In this document: one piece after another, positions 27,312-39,899 of the stretch
How the letters are laid out: each line of letters opens with the position of its first letter
How positions within the stretch are numbered: position 1 is the first letter of the stretch
NCBI GenBank assembly: GCA_009760855.2
Contig: WPIO01000005.1
Span: 9,686,001 to 9,750,000, forward strand
Source of the DNA: Cristatella mucedo
Lineage: Eukaryota; Bryozoa; Phylactolaemata; Cristatellidae
Direction of reading: 5' to 3'
Length of the DNA: 64,000 nucleotides
Translations under genes and position numbers: made by a program
The notes under the pieces: model-generated
The model's input: the letters and a program-made list of their open reading frames with translations, nothing else
The model's database searches: none
What the model was told of the DNA's origin: nothing

Positions 27312-27351
<40 letters not shown>

Positions 27352-27352
27352 C
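27309..27352. repeat. TA microsatellite at the polymerase breakpoint
   Basis: A TATA/CATA dinucleotide run directly abutting the reversed codons of the polymerase YTDTDS motif. Confidence 0.9.
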
Positions 27353-30300
27353 ACGAGAGAATCGGTGTCTGTGTACAGCAGATTTATGTTGGTTACATAT
27401 CGCTTCTTCATTGTTAAGTAATAAAACTTTTGCATTAATACCTTCGATAACTCAAGTATGCAGAAACCAGCGTCAATAGGTTTATTCAAAAAAACGCTTT
27501 TCTTGCCACTCTCTACGCCAACGGTATTAAATGTTAAGATTTTCCTATCAATAAATCGAGGGATTCGATACCTCTTGGTCATTAGTGCCAATTTTTTTCT
27601 CCGAACTTTCATTGAATATTTCAATATTCCTGCGCCCTCGCACATTTTCCATAGTCTCTGAAGACAGAATTGCTAAGGAATTTGAAGAAATTCTTCTCAA
27701 AATCATTTTTTGCTTCATTTCGGAGCCTTTTATTATTCTCAATATAGGAACTCAGCCAATCACCTTGATCAAACTGTAAAACTCAATGTATTTGAGTCAC
27801 TTAATAGCCCAATTCAAAACAAGACTTCAAAGCCAAGTTGTGTGCTAAGTATTTTTCTTTCGGTTCTAAATCAATTATTAACTTTTGTGAAGGATCGTCA
27901 CCCCTGTTGAAAGAAGTTTGAGAGGAAGAATATTTTTCTTTCTTCACTTTCTTGGTTTCTGGAAGTAGAAGAAAATCAGAAAATAAATCATGTTTATCCT
28001 TTGGGCTGTGCAAATCTACTTCTAAGACAAATCCCTGCTTAGAATTGTGCTTCAAATTTTTTAGAATATCAGTCTTACAAGCATTCCATAGATCCAATTT
28101 GTGCTTTTAGAAAAATCTAAACCTCCTATCGGCAAAATCTGTTGCATTGCCCAACCATACAAGTATGTTGCATCAAAATACGATAGATAGGAAAATAACT
28201 TTTTTGGATAAAAACCCGCACATCGAGGATTATTTGCTCTTGCATAACGTTTGGACACTCGTGTCATGCCGCCGTGAATATCCTTCTCAAAGAATAATTA
28301 TTTATCTGGATTAGTTAATAACTCAAGTACAACACCCTACTGCTTTAATCCAGCAGTGCATGTTAACTGAGACGTTGTCAAAATATTGGCCTGATAAATC
28401 TGGTTATTTAATATTATCAAATGACGAAAGAGCTTGAATGCATCTGCTAAGGTCAAACAATTGATGGTTAAATACAAATCGTGGTATTCTTTCATGCTGC
28501 GAATGCCAAATGCCATCTAAACTTTTTGTGCATGCTCGTAATTATCTTTGCTTATTGTACCTGGCAAGCAAGAAGCAGACTTTTCAATTGGAGGAAGAGA
28601 AGTCTCCTCACACTTGACAGAAGAGTCCATGTGCTCATATTGATATACACCTTTTTTAGTTAGCAGAGCAATTTCTCCGTCGCTTGCTTCTGGGAAACGT
28701 GGTGACGTTTCGTTTTATATATATATCATTTGCTTTACTTAAATTCTTGATGAAAGAGTCGAGAGTGCTTTAAAGCAGATGTTCAGAATCACGAAAACTT
28801 AGCTTTCAAACTCAATAGTCAAATATGTTTCTTTTTTGTTGGCTACTACTCTTTTTTCACCTAAAACACCATCTAGGCGTGCGCCAATCAAATGAGCATC
28901 GCACCCCCTGAGATTGTGAGTATATACCGATAATTTATAAAAGTATCAGGACAAATCCTCAACTTAAGATGCACTCGTTGTGCGCGGCTCCCCTGTACTT
29001 CGCAGTCAAGTGACAATTGTCTAACACTCTGTGCTCTTGAGCCAAACACAATCCACAGATCCAACAAGAAGTGGCCCTATTATATTCGTCACTTTGCTCA
29101 ATAGCTATTGAGTTGAGCGATCAAAAACTGCATGCTTACGCAATGTTTCCCCAAGGATGTCGACTTGTTTGTCTCGCTCTTTTTTTAAGAGAAATCAATG
29201 AATTTTCAACTGAGCGAGGACCAAATGCTTGAGCATACTTAGAAACAGCATTGCACTCATTCCACTCATGATTTAAAGTTACATATCCGTCAGAACATGG
29301 ATTGTGTTGGCTAGTAGGGCCTTTCATTACTTCTTTGGGGTTTTTTACTTTACCCAATAGTGCCTCAAAATCAACATAAGACACTAGTGGAGATTTAATC
29401 ATCTTATCAAACTCCCTGAACTTTACCATATGTCCAGTTTCATCATTTCGACTTTCTGCGAATAGCATTTTTGCCTTTGCTTGACCGTAGTGTTCTGATT
29501 GCAAATCAATCATGTGCGCGTCTAAGTTGTCTTGCTTATACAATCTGGATAGGCATCTTGTGCATAGAAATCTAGTTCCAATATCGTTTTAGTCCTGCAT
29601 AAAGAATTAAAATTAGTTATTAAAGCATAGTGTGATTTACTTTTGTTTTTATACAAAAGCAGATCTACATGTTTATAATTCTCTCCTTCACATACGATTA
29701 GGGGTGTAGGGCAAGAAGTATACTCATAGACATTGATTTTAATGCCAAATAACCTAAAAAGCTTTGGTATATCTTCTGCTTGCATAGGGGCACATTTACA
29801 TTGATCATAAAAGGTATGCGTCTGTCATTTTCATTTTTTTGGGAAAACAGAGGCCTTAGCTGGAGTAGTAAGTCCGAGTGGCTCTCATCCATCTTTTGCC
29901 TTAAATTATGTATTAACTCAGGATGATTTTCTCTAGGGTATAAAGACCTCGAAACACACCATGGAGCACAAAGTTATCATCTTTGTTCTTGATGATTATA
30001 ACACATCTTTTGTTTTGCGACTTTTCTGGAAGTGGGCAGTAAGATCCTCCGACTTGGGGAACAAATCTAGTAAACTTTGCAAAGGCATCGGGGATTGCAA
30101 CTACTACGCAATTGGTTCCTCCCTCGTTTCTTTCCTCAACTGTAGTAACAAACTCGGCAAAATGCTTTTTAATGATTCTACCATAGTGAGACACTTGATT
30201 AAGAATCTCGGGTACTAATCCTCCGTTGATTATTGCGTAAATCGCCTAATTCCTTTCGTTTGTTTGGTTTTGCTTAAATTACAAGGGTCATTTTAATATT

Positions 30301-30510
30301 TGCAAAGGAAGAAGAAACATCTTTTATTACAGAAACAATTCCTGGTGTACACTTTTGCCGGAAAACGCTTATATCTGAACCTTCTACCTCAAAACCATCA
30401 TATTGGAAATATGTCTCAATTCCACTCACAGTCTTTCTGCCAAGAAACCAACCGGTGTTTTCGATCTTTGACAACCACATAGCCTCTCTGGAAAAAAGCA
30501 TCATGATTAA
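27353..30510 (-). pseudogene. Broken Polinton/Maverick-type family B DNA polymerase (DNA_pol_B_2)
   Basis: Reading down the minus strand, separate frames carry, in order: an N-terminal region (30504-29700); a segment with SHYALITNFNSL (about 29660-29580); the exonuclease motif DFEALL (about 29390); the polymerase motif DATYLYGWAM (about 28150); EVDLHSP and the LIIDLEPKEKY region (28050-27810); a degraded motif TMENVR (about 27650); then FLNKPIDAGF and catalytic YTDTDS (27500-27360). This order is that of protein-primed family B polymerases found in Polintons and their viral relatives. At least six frame changes break it, and the sequence stops right after YTDTDS at a TA repeat, so the C-terminal thumb is missing. 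No integrase, ATPase, protease or capsid gene is recognised nearby. The stretch is visibly more AT-rich than its flanks. Confidence 0.8.
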
Positions 30511-30824
30511 GAACGGTTAGTTCCGATTTGGGTTTAGAAGAAAGATCTTGTATAAGTTTTTTGTATGTCTGCTCAAGACACTGGATGGTGAACAACTTCT
30601 ATCGATGTTCCGTACTTCTTGTTAAAGGATGGTTTCACACGAAACTTACTTTCAGAAGACAAGACCAATCTCTTCGTGTGTTCAGAAGACATTTCTCCTT
30701 CGCGCCTTGAAAATGTTTCACTTGAAGAAGGCATCTCTTCATAAATACAACTTTTTCCTTCAAATTAGCTTTTGCAAAGATTTTTACTACGGTATAAAAA
30801 GAAAGTTCCTTCAAGTGCTGCTAG

Positions 30825-30962
30825 AGTAGTAAGAGATTTTGACTCATGGCAGACCCACACTCAACCAACGTAATTTCTAATGAGACCGAGCGAAGCGATA
30901 CCGAATGAGAAAATTACATCGGTTGAGGGTGACGCTTCCATGAGTCAAAATCGCGTACTACT
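30825..30962. mobile_element. Small palindromic element (MITE- or foldback-like)
   Basis: Two imperfect arms of about 50 bp, beginning AGTAGTAAGAGATTTTGACT on the left and the complement of that (one arm has ACGC for AGAG) on the right, surround a short centre with GACCGAGCGAAGCGATACCG. It has no coding capacity. No clear target duplication is visible. Confidence 0.6.
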
Positions 30963-31631
30963 GACTGGGACATCTGTCCCCACCCACGCCCACCTCTTCC
31001 TACGCCTCTGCCGTGGAAGGCGGCCCAGAAGCGGCCTACAAGCGGCTGCAGGCCTCTTTAGCTTCCTTAGCAGCTGGCGGTAGCTCGTGGTGACTAGCGG
31101 AAGCTCGCAGACAACGGCTGCAAGTCGAGGTGAGAGCCGAGAGTCTCGAGGTTTCTCCGCTGGTGCACCTTCGGCTCTTATCTGTAAGCTGCACCGTCGG
31201 AGAGTGGCTTCAGCCATTTTCTCTCCAGTTGTAGCAAATGAAGGCTGCGATGACGAGCCTTTGACGTGTACGCGGGGCCAGTTCATTGTACGGGGCTCTG
31301 TCTTTACCTGTCGTGCGAGACACGATCGATCGTATATTTAGAAAGCAAGAGCATTGTTCTCGGGCGGGTCAAAGGTCAGCCGCCGACAGGGCGCGCCTGC
31401 AACGCCCAGCTCCGGGTCTCCGAGTGGTAAGCTGTTTTCCGTTTTGACCGGTCTGCCTACGTGCGGCAGCCCTGACGGCTTCAGCAGCTTCAGTGCTTGC
31501 AGCTTGCGGACAGCATGAGGCAAGCCCTCATCACTCAGCCTTTGGAAGCATGAGCACTTCGGAGCTCTGAGCGTCGCACTCTGAGCCCAGAGCTTTCAAG
31601 CGATCCGCAAGCGAGAAACGGCAGCTGGTCT
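30963..31631. other. No gene supported
   Basis: GC-rich sequence. A strong acceptor-like TTTTCTCTCCAG at 31217-31228 leads into a short cysteine-containing open frame ending at 31341 (see findings). No gene is called. Confidence 0.4.
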
Positions 31632-32308
<677 letters not shown>

Positions 32309-33683
32309 CCGCGAAAGCCTTCTGCTGCTGCTGCTGCTACTGCACCTTGGGCCTGAAAATTTAGACTGCTTGAATTGTGCAGGCTTCAAATCTGGCAGGG
32401 GGAGTGAAGGAGGAGATTCTATTGGCTCTTTTTTAGGGGTCTGCACTCAAACCGGTCTCTTTAGAGAGGCGAAAAGAGCCTAACTAGCTTAGATCTTTGG
32501 CTATGGAGCCAATAAATAGTAACTAGTAAAATCCTCCATACGACCTAGCATGCAGATGCGACCTACCAACACTAATAGCAAAAAGTCGCCTAGGGAACCG
32601 TACATTCAGCTGCATTGCTTCTGGTTGCTCCATCTTGCAGTGCCTTCACATGACAAGGACCTTTTTCAATAAGCAGTCAAAGTCCCTGCTGCAGTGCTCA
32701 CAACCACAGCTTTCCTTTAAAAGAAAGGAAAACAATAATTTATCTGAATAAGAGAACCAGACCTCAATTCAGGAGTCACCACATCACGCCACTGGCTGAA
32801 GCCCACATCGGCCGTCTGATAAATTCACCTTGAGCTTGGTCGGGGCGAACACCTCAATCACTGGGCCAAATCAGCGTGGCAATTATAAATGATAACTTTT
32901 CTAAAGGCTTACTAGCACAGGCAAAATTCAGCATTATAAGTTTGTGGACGCACGTTGAAGAAAGCGTGTCTCCTGCCGCCCTGCTAAGCCATCGGGTCTA
33001 GAAGTTTATCAATGATATCAAGCATTCGGCCAATTTCAGTTACGCCCATACAAGGTTAAGGTTTAGCCATCCAAGACAAAAAGAATTTCCTGAATAGACT
33101 TGAGTGTGCTCGGCTGCAAACTACCCTATAGCACCTGGTGCATCCATTTTACCTGTTGCAGTAGGGGATCAGAGAGCTTATTTGTTGAACGACTTATGCA
33201 GGTCCCGACAAGTATGGATAACTCCAAAGTGCGGTCGTGCAATGTGTCTTTGGTAACCAATGCGTGGCTGCATGTACGGACGTGCTTTAGTGATGGTTGC
33301 AAGTAAAATGCTTGCACATCAGACAATCTAGAACGAACTGAAACTGCACTCTCTGTTTGCACTCGCAATGTGACCTGTTTCACTGATGGTGAGCTGAGCA
33401 GCGTGCATTTTTTATGAATTGTCCAACTGTGAGTTTTGCAGAATTTCAAGGTCAAGGCCAGACTTTGGGTGCAGCCACCGCTTGCTCCGAAACTTCGAGA
33501 GCAGTTTGCTCCTCAGAGACTCACCCGCTGCAGCTCTCTTTCTGCGACAGACAGACATGCTGGTCACATTACCGGTCATCTAACGATTGCCGAAAGCTTG
33601 CGTTTCTCACCCCGCCAGTTCTCATGGACATGGCTTTTTACTGATAATAATCACGTATAGATAAACGATATAGATATCACGTG
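32309..33683. other. No gene supported; short SINE-like piece
   Basis: At 32825-32880 (minus strand) TTTGGCCCAGTGATTGAGGT resembles the SINE beta A-box side. The remainder is not recognised, including an open frame at 33414-33644 that has a module-like Y-R-x-x-N-D-C motif. Confidence 0.4.
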
Positions 33684-33745
33684 ATAGATAAAAGCTCTCA
33701 GAGAGCTCAATCTCTTTCTAGGCGCTTTACAATTGCTGCACGTCA
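33684..33745 (-). mobile_element. LINE-A 3' hairpin remnant
   Basis: GAGAGCTCAATCTCTTTCTA and GGCGCTTTACAATTGCTGC are the reversed LINE-A terminus. The ATT tail and most of the UTR are absent. Confidence 0.65.
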
Positions 33746-34404
33746 ACCAGGTGCATGCTAATACCGACGTTTCATCGAAAAATAGAGAAAGACGAGCTGC
33801 TACAAGATAGCGAAACGGCGATACGAATGGCATTCTGGTAGCGTCTTTGAGAACTAAATATCTTTACAATCTCTTCCTCGGCACGCTGCATACTTCGGAA
33901 AAGGACCGTGTCAAGAGGTTAGCGATACGATACACAGCGTCAGTTCGCATGCGCACACCAAGGACACGGCACGCGGATGGAGCGATTGGTGAGTGTGCTG
34001 AACCCACGGATCTTCGGCTTCTCTTTAAATGCCGCGAAGTCGTCAGTCTATAATATTGTGACATGAGATGGCAGCAAGTTCCGGGCTTTGAGTAAATGCA
34101 GCTGCGGGCACGCTCTCCGAAGACTTTGAGGCTGGTTAGAGGTGCAGACAGACGAGTCGCCGTGCGCACGCAATTCCGGCGCGAACTTCCTCCTCGAAAG
34201 TATTCTGCTCCGACGGCTTGCACGCTGAGCTTCGACGAGCGTCTTGGAAAGGCAACGAGTCGGCACCACGATTAACGCTTCGCTGTAACGTGCCTGCAAC
34301 CCCTACTTCTTAGCACGTGCATGCGTAGGCGAGCGTCAAGTAGCTATAAGCCTCTGATAGCTGCGTGAGCGAAGTTCTCAAGATGCCCGTGCGGTTAACT
34401 AAAA
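33746..34404. other. No feature recognised
   Basis: Mixed-composition sequence with short overlapping frames on both strands and no recognisable domain. Confidence 0.4.
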
Positions 34405-34465
34405 TAATAATAATAATGTTTGTCAAGTGCCCTCAACGAGCTTTATCTCTTTCTCTCCATTTAGG
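34405..34465 (-). mobile_element. LINE-A 3' tail remnant
   Basis: AATAATAATAATAATG is followed by TTGTCAAGTGCCCTCAACGA and TTATCTCTTTCTCTCC, the reversed tail and hairpin. It directly abuts the LINE-B copy. Confidence 0.6.
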
Positions 34466-35415
34466 CTCAACCTCTGGGAAAATTGATTAAGGCCCATAGA
34501 ATAGGATATAATTTTTATGCTGACGATACTCAGCTGCATTTGTCATTCAAACCGTCTGAATCTACTGCAGCGACTGAGAAACTGAATGCTTGCCTTGCCG
34601 ATATTCGATCCTGGATGTCGGAAAACTTCTTAAAACTAAATGACGATAAAACCAAATTGCTGCTCATAGGACACCCTAAGCGTGTGGCTGGATTAAAAGG
34701 CTTTGCTCTTCTAATAGGTGATGCTGTTGTGCGACCATCGCCATCGGCTCGGAATTGAGGCGTCGTTTTCGACAGCTGCTTACAGTTTAAAAGCTTCATT
34801 CAGAAGACTGCTTCTACAGCTAGCCATCACATCCGACTCCTAGCCAAGATTAAGAGGAGTCTTCCAAAGTGGTTTCCAAACTTTAGAACTAGCTCCTTAG
34901 TTCTGTCTTGGCTTGATTATTGTAACTCACTTTTGGCTGGGCTACCAGAGAAAACAACTAGGTCACTGCAGCCGGCTATGAATATGGCTGCAAGGGTAGT
35001 CTTTAAGTCCCAGAGATTTAACCACGTTTCTCCTTTGCTAAAAGAGCTAGGATGGCTGCCGGTTAATCAACGGATACAGAGCAAAGTTCCTAAGCTGACC
35101 CACAAGGCCCGCCACGGCTTGGCTCCTTCGTATCTAGCTGAACTGCTGCACCAGTTTCAACCTGTTCGCGTCCTCAGGTCCTGTGTGGACAATAAATTAG
35201 CTGTTCCATTCCTCCACTTAATGACCGTTGGCGACAGAGGCTTTAGCTCTGCAGATCCTAGACTATGAAACTCGCTTCCACAATTCTTACGCAACGAGAA
35301 CTACTCTGCTGCTGCCGACTATGGCTCATCTTTTTCAGCCGTTTTGAGCTGCTACTTTCTCATCACTCACTACCTCAACTGCTCTCCTGACTCTGCTAAG
35401 CTTCCCACTTTGTCT
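34466..35415 (+). mobile_element. LINE-B copy, reverse-transcriptase C-terminal half
   Basis: Starts just before the catalytic YADD box (NFYADDTQLHLSF) and continues with FLKLNDDKTKLLLIGHP, SWLDYCNSLLAGLP, LLKELGWLPVNQRIQSKV and the AFSS-type GFSSADPRL end region. At least one in-frame TGA (34756) and later TGA (35266) break it. The 3' UTR is cut off by the next LINE. Confidence 0.8.
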
Positions 35416-36200
35416 GTTGACTGTTGATCGAATGGTTATTTTTGGTAAAATGCACAACAATGGTGATAAGCACAACATGATTAAAGGCGACATGCACCAC
35501 GGAGTCAACATGTAAACGTGGTTAGTGGTAGTATGCACAGTGTCAGCACGAATAAGCACATAGAGGACAAATCACAAGGACCCAGCAACTGCTGGAAAAA
35601 CAGGTATATTTTCGGCTTCTTTTTAGACCTTTTCAGGAGTTAGCCCTTACCAATGCTGACATTGGGGTAATTAGCTATACATTCAAACTTAAGCTAGCTT
35701 AGAGGTTTCAATATTTTTCTGGTTCAGCTGGTCCGCCACAACTCGTTCCAGTTTCTTTGACAGGAGCAGCAGAAAGAATGCATGGCGCAATCTCGTAAAG
35801 TTTTCTTGGTCTAGCGGGGCTTTTTTAATTAGTGACATCACTGCAACCTTTTTAAAAGGTGCAAACGCGTGACCTGACAATATTGATATATTATAACGTT
35901 TGTTATGCGTAGCAGGAACCGATCAAAGCATCATGGAAGCAGGACAGTGGGACTAGGGTCTGGAGGACTAGTAGTCTGCTTTGATTGGGAGATGAATTTC
36001 AGGAAGAGGTCACTCATGGCCTTCGTGAATGTAGGCATTGAGGTGCTGCACGGAATTGAGGGAGGGTATTCCTGTGCGATTCTTGTTAAAGTACAGGAGT
36101 CCAGAAGGGATACTGCTACTCGAAGGATTGGCTCGCTAATCTTGTCTATCTTGCTGACTGTTCGTTTTTGGAGCGAGGCAAGCTCACGCATTCATTAGCT
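35416..36200 (-). mobile_element. LINE-A copy with a large internal deletion
   Basis: On the minus strand, the linker and N-terminal reverse-transcriptase part lie at 36200-35685 (SDLFLKFISQSKQ, APFKKVAVMSLIKKAPLDQENF, KLERVVADQLN). They are followed directly by the LINE-A 3' UTR (35655-35416). Nearly all of the palm and thumb is missing between the two. Confidence 0.65.
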
Positions 36201-37084
36201 TATATGCGGGCTCAGGGCGTTCGCTCACGTACCGTTTTACATACGAGCGGCGCCCAGGTTCGCCTCTGGGCCGTGGGTGTCGGACACATCAAGCTCGTAA
36301 AAGCTCCTAAGTAAATGAGCGCACCCAAATTCTCGTCCAACAGTTGGTCCTGCAGGGAGGAGCGAGCAAATATTTATGCTGTCCTCGGTCGAAGATAGTT
36401 CTCGGTGGATTACGATGAATTTCGTAGGACTTGTAAAGAAACGCGTTTCGTCCGAGTCAGCGGGCCATTTTCGCAGTGATGCGGCAAGTACACGTACGCC
36501 CCGGTGCAGCTTCTGACCGGTCCGACGCCAGAGTTTAAGGCCACCGAATCGGTGCGTGCCGTCTAATTTCTCTAGCTTTATGACTCGGGCGAGCTCAGTG
36601 ATTCCGGGAGATTAGGTTTTGCATGGGCTTAAGTTGATGATCGCTCGTGGACGTGAATACTCTTTTTGATCTGCTGGTCTGCATTACAACTGCTTCTGTG
36701 AGACAACAGTTGTTCTCGAAGGCTTGAGCTCAGCACTGGCGGTTCTTTGCTTTCTCTTAAGTTGGCAGTACACTGAAGGATTTCTGCATGACGACGGACC
36801 TGCCGTTCGGTCAGGCCGACCTTAGCTTGCCGTTGAAATGGTGCTGAGCAGCGGTGCAGGGCAGCGGCAACCCGGAGCTTATTTGGTGCTCATGCAGCAG
36901 AAGCCCCACCCCTAGCTGAGCTGCCTCTGTAACTTCCAAGCCTCGTGACGTACACGTCATCGCTCGGACTGGCTGCCGGGGAGGGTGGCTGGGCAGAGGT
37001 ACTGGGCTGGTACTGTGGTACTGGTACTGGTAGCTGGTACTGGTACAGAGGCTGGCTGGTGGCTTGCCGTTCAGTTCACCGACT
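36201..37084. other. No gene; GGTACT repeat
   Basis: Unrecognised sequence apart from an irregular GGTACTG tandem repeat at about 36998-37055. Confidence 0.45.
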
Positions 37085-37236
37085 GGTTCGAAGAATTACC
37101 GATATCCACCGCATAATTGACTGTAATTAGGCTAAAAGCGACCGGACACTGGTGTTGCCGAGCTCAAATTTTGAGTGGATGTCATGTCACACCTCCAATT
37201 GTATCAATCCATTGAATTTCGTGCCATTGTGCTTAA

Positions 37237-38690
37237 TAACAACTCCTCAGTCAAATCTGCCTACTTTCAGCTTCATAAGATCGCTTAAACTCGGGCTTGT
37301 TTAGATAAGGATACCACGTCTAAACTGGCCCATGCATTTGTGACATTCCGACTTTATTTCTGTAGCTCGCTGCTTATTGGCCTACCGGCACGCGATGACA
37401 GCTGGTGCAAAACTCCTCATCTAGACTTGTCTGTCATGAACGTCGCAATTGCCACGTCACACCACTTCTCGCCGACCTGCAATGGCTACCAGTCAAGCAA
37501 CGGATTGACTTCAAGGTTTTGTCGTTCACTTTTAGGTCCCTTCATTCTATGGCTCCAGCCTATCTCTCAGATATACTACCCCATCAGGCCAAGCATCGCA
37601 CCACCCGCTTTTTGGAATCCAACAGTTTATCACTACCTCGTAAAAACCTTAAATCCTTTGGAGACCGTGCATTTAGTTCGTATACTCCCAAAGCCTGGAA
37701 CTTCCTCCCGACCTGCGTCAGAACATCCCCTGACCTGACCACATTTAAAAGAACTTAAAAACACACCTATTTAGTATAGCGTTCTGTGGGTAGTTCTGTC
37801 TCGGCTTGATTATTGTAATTCCCTTTTAGCTGGGCTGCCAAAGAAAGCTATTATGCCACTACAGCGGACGATGAATATGGCTGCAAGGCTGGTCTTTAAG
37901 TTCCAGTGGTTTGAGCGCGTGTCTCCTTTGCTGAAAGAGCTAGGATGGTTGCCGGTTGAGCAAAGGATACAGAGCAAAGTTCTTACGCTGACCCACAAGG
38001 CCCGCCATGGCTTGGCTCCTTCGTACCTAGCTGAACTGCTGAATCAGTTTCAGCCTGTTCGTGCCCTGACGTCCTCTGCGGACAATAAACTAGCTGTCCC
38101 ATTCCTCCGCTTAAAGACAGTTCGCGACAGAAGCTTTAGCTCTGCAGGTCCTAGACTGTGGAACTCGCTTCCACAATTCTTATGCAACGACAACTACTTT
38201 CCTACTGCCGACTATGGCACATCTTTTTCAGCGGTCCTGAGCTGCTAATTCTATGCTACTCACTACCTCAACTGCTCTGCTGACTCAGCTTTGCTTCCCA
38301 CTTTCTCTTTGTTGCGTGAGACGAAGTCTGTTGGCTACCGAATGCGTACCGAAACCCGCTTAGGCTGTGAGTGCGCTACACGAAACTCTCCTGCGTAACA
38401 CCCACATGGTCTTTATAACTTTGTGAAGTTACAAACGGAGATACATTACATTCGTCATTCATGTGCTTATGCGTGCTGACACTGTGCATGCTGCCACTAA
38501 TCACATTTGCATGCTGACCCTGTGCATGTCACCCCTAACCATGTTATTCATGTTGTTTATCAAGCATGATATTACTCACGATTCAATCGCATTTCCCTTT
38601 GCAGCAAATGTAAAGCGCACAGAAAGAGATTGAGTTTTTGAGGGTGCTTTATCAGGTGCATCATTTTATTATTATTATTAATGCAATAAA
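37237..38690 (+). mobile_element. LINE-A copy split by a LINE-B insertion
   Basis: LINE-A thumb and C-terminal coding region (37237-37790) stops just after the ATTTAGTATAGCGTTCTGTG block. It resumes at about 38452 with CATTCATGTGCTTATGCGTG and ends in an ATTATTATTATT tail near 38680. Frameshifts are present. The whole unit sits inside copy 1 of the ~170-bp-unit element. Confidence 0.8.
37791..38451 (+). mobile_element. LINE-B copy nested in LINE-A
   Basis: It begins at GTTCTGTCTCGGCTTGATTA, encodes LLKELGWLPVEQRIQSKV, ARHGLAPSYLAELLNQF and PRLWNSLPQFL in one open frame to about 38248. It ends in the LINE-B UTR and CATTACATT. Among the LINE-B copies this stretch is the least damaged. Confidence 0.8.
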
Positions 38691-38832
38691 CGTTACTCCA
38701 CTTTAGATTGCTTCAAATCCACAACAAATCAGCTGCTTAAAGCACCGAAATGTCTGGAATATCAAGCTATGCTACATGTAAAGAGTACCAAAAACATTTC
38801 CCGTGATTCCACTCACGCCTTGTCACGAAGTC

Positions 38833-39899
38833 CAATAATAATAATAATAATGCACTTGATAAAACGTCCTCAGATAACTTAATCTCTTTCTAGGCGCTTT
38901 ACATTTGCTGCAAAGTGAAATGCAATTAAATGGTAAGTAAAATCATGCTTGAAAAACAAACAAAATGAATAATATGGTTAGGGGTGACATGCACAGGGTC
39001 AGCATGCAAATGTGGTTAGCGGCAGCATGCACAGTGTCAGCACGCATAAGCACATAAAGGACGAATCACAGGCACCCACTAAATGCTGTCCTAAATAGGT
39101 GTGTTTTGAGGTTCCTTTTAAATGAGGTCCTGTCGGGGGCGTTCTGACGCAGGTCGGGAGGGAGTTCCAGGCTTTGGGAGCATACGAACTAAATGCCCGG
39201 TCTCCAAAGGATTTAAGGTTTTTACGAGGTATTTGTAGACTGTTGGACTCCGAAAAGCGGGTGGTACGATGCTTGGCCTGATGGGGTAGTATATCTGAGA
39301 GATAGGCTGGAGCCATAGAATGCAGGGACCTAAAAGGGAACGACAAAACCTTGAAGTCAATCCGTTGCTTGACTGGTAGCCAGTACAGGTCGGCGAGAAG
39401 TGGAGTAATGTGGCAACTGCGACACTCACGACAGACAAGCCTAGCTGCAGAGTTTTGCACCAGCTGCAATCGCCTGATCACTCATGCTGGTAGGCCAGTA
39501 AGCAGTGAGTTGCAGAAGTCGAGACGGGATGTCACGAATGCACGGACCAACTTGGACTTCCTAACCTTATCTAAACAAGCCCGAATTTTAGCAATATTAT
39601 GAAGCTGAAAATAGGCAGATTTGACTGTGGAGCTGGTGTGGTCGTCTAACGAGAGGTCGCTTTGGAATATGACACATAGATTTCGAGCTGATTCAACTGG
39701 AGATATGCTGGCAGAGCCAATTTTGAGTCAGCCTTTCCAATCTCTGAATCACACTGGGTTGGCCCATAACTAGTAAGTTAGTTTTATCATCGTTTAAATT
39801 TAGAAAATTTGCTTCCATCCATGTGCGGATGTCATCAGTGCATGCAGCAAGTGAGTTGAGAGAATTTGAGGTTCTTGAAAGCTGGGAGGGATCAAAGCA
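38833..39899 (-). mobile_element. LINE-A copy, 5'-truncated
   Basis: The minus strand reads from the FYADD-proximal region (FLNLNDDKTNLLVMGQP) through the thumb (RRLQLVQNSAARLVCREC, PLLADLYWLPVKQRIDFKV) to the 3' UTR, hairpin and ATT tail at 38833. The thumb region is one open frame of about 480 nt. It is inserted in copy 1 of the ~170-bp-unit element, which continues on either side. Confidence 0.85.
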
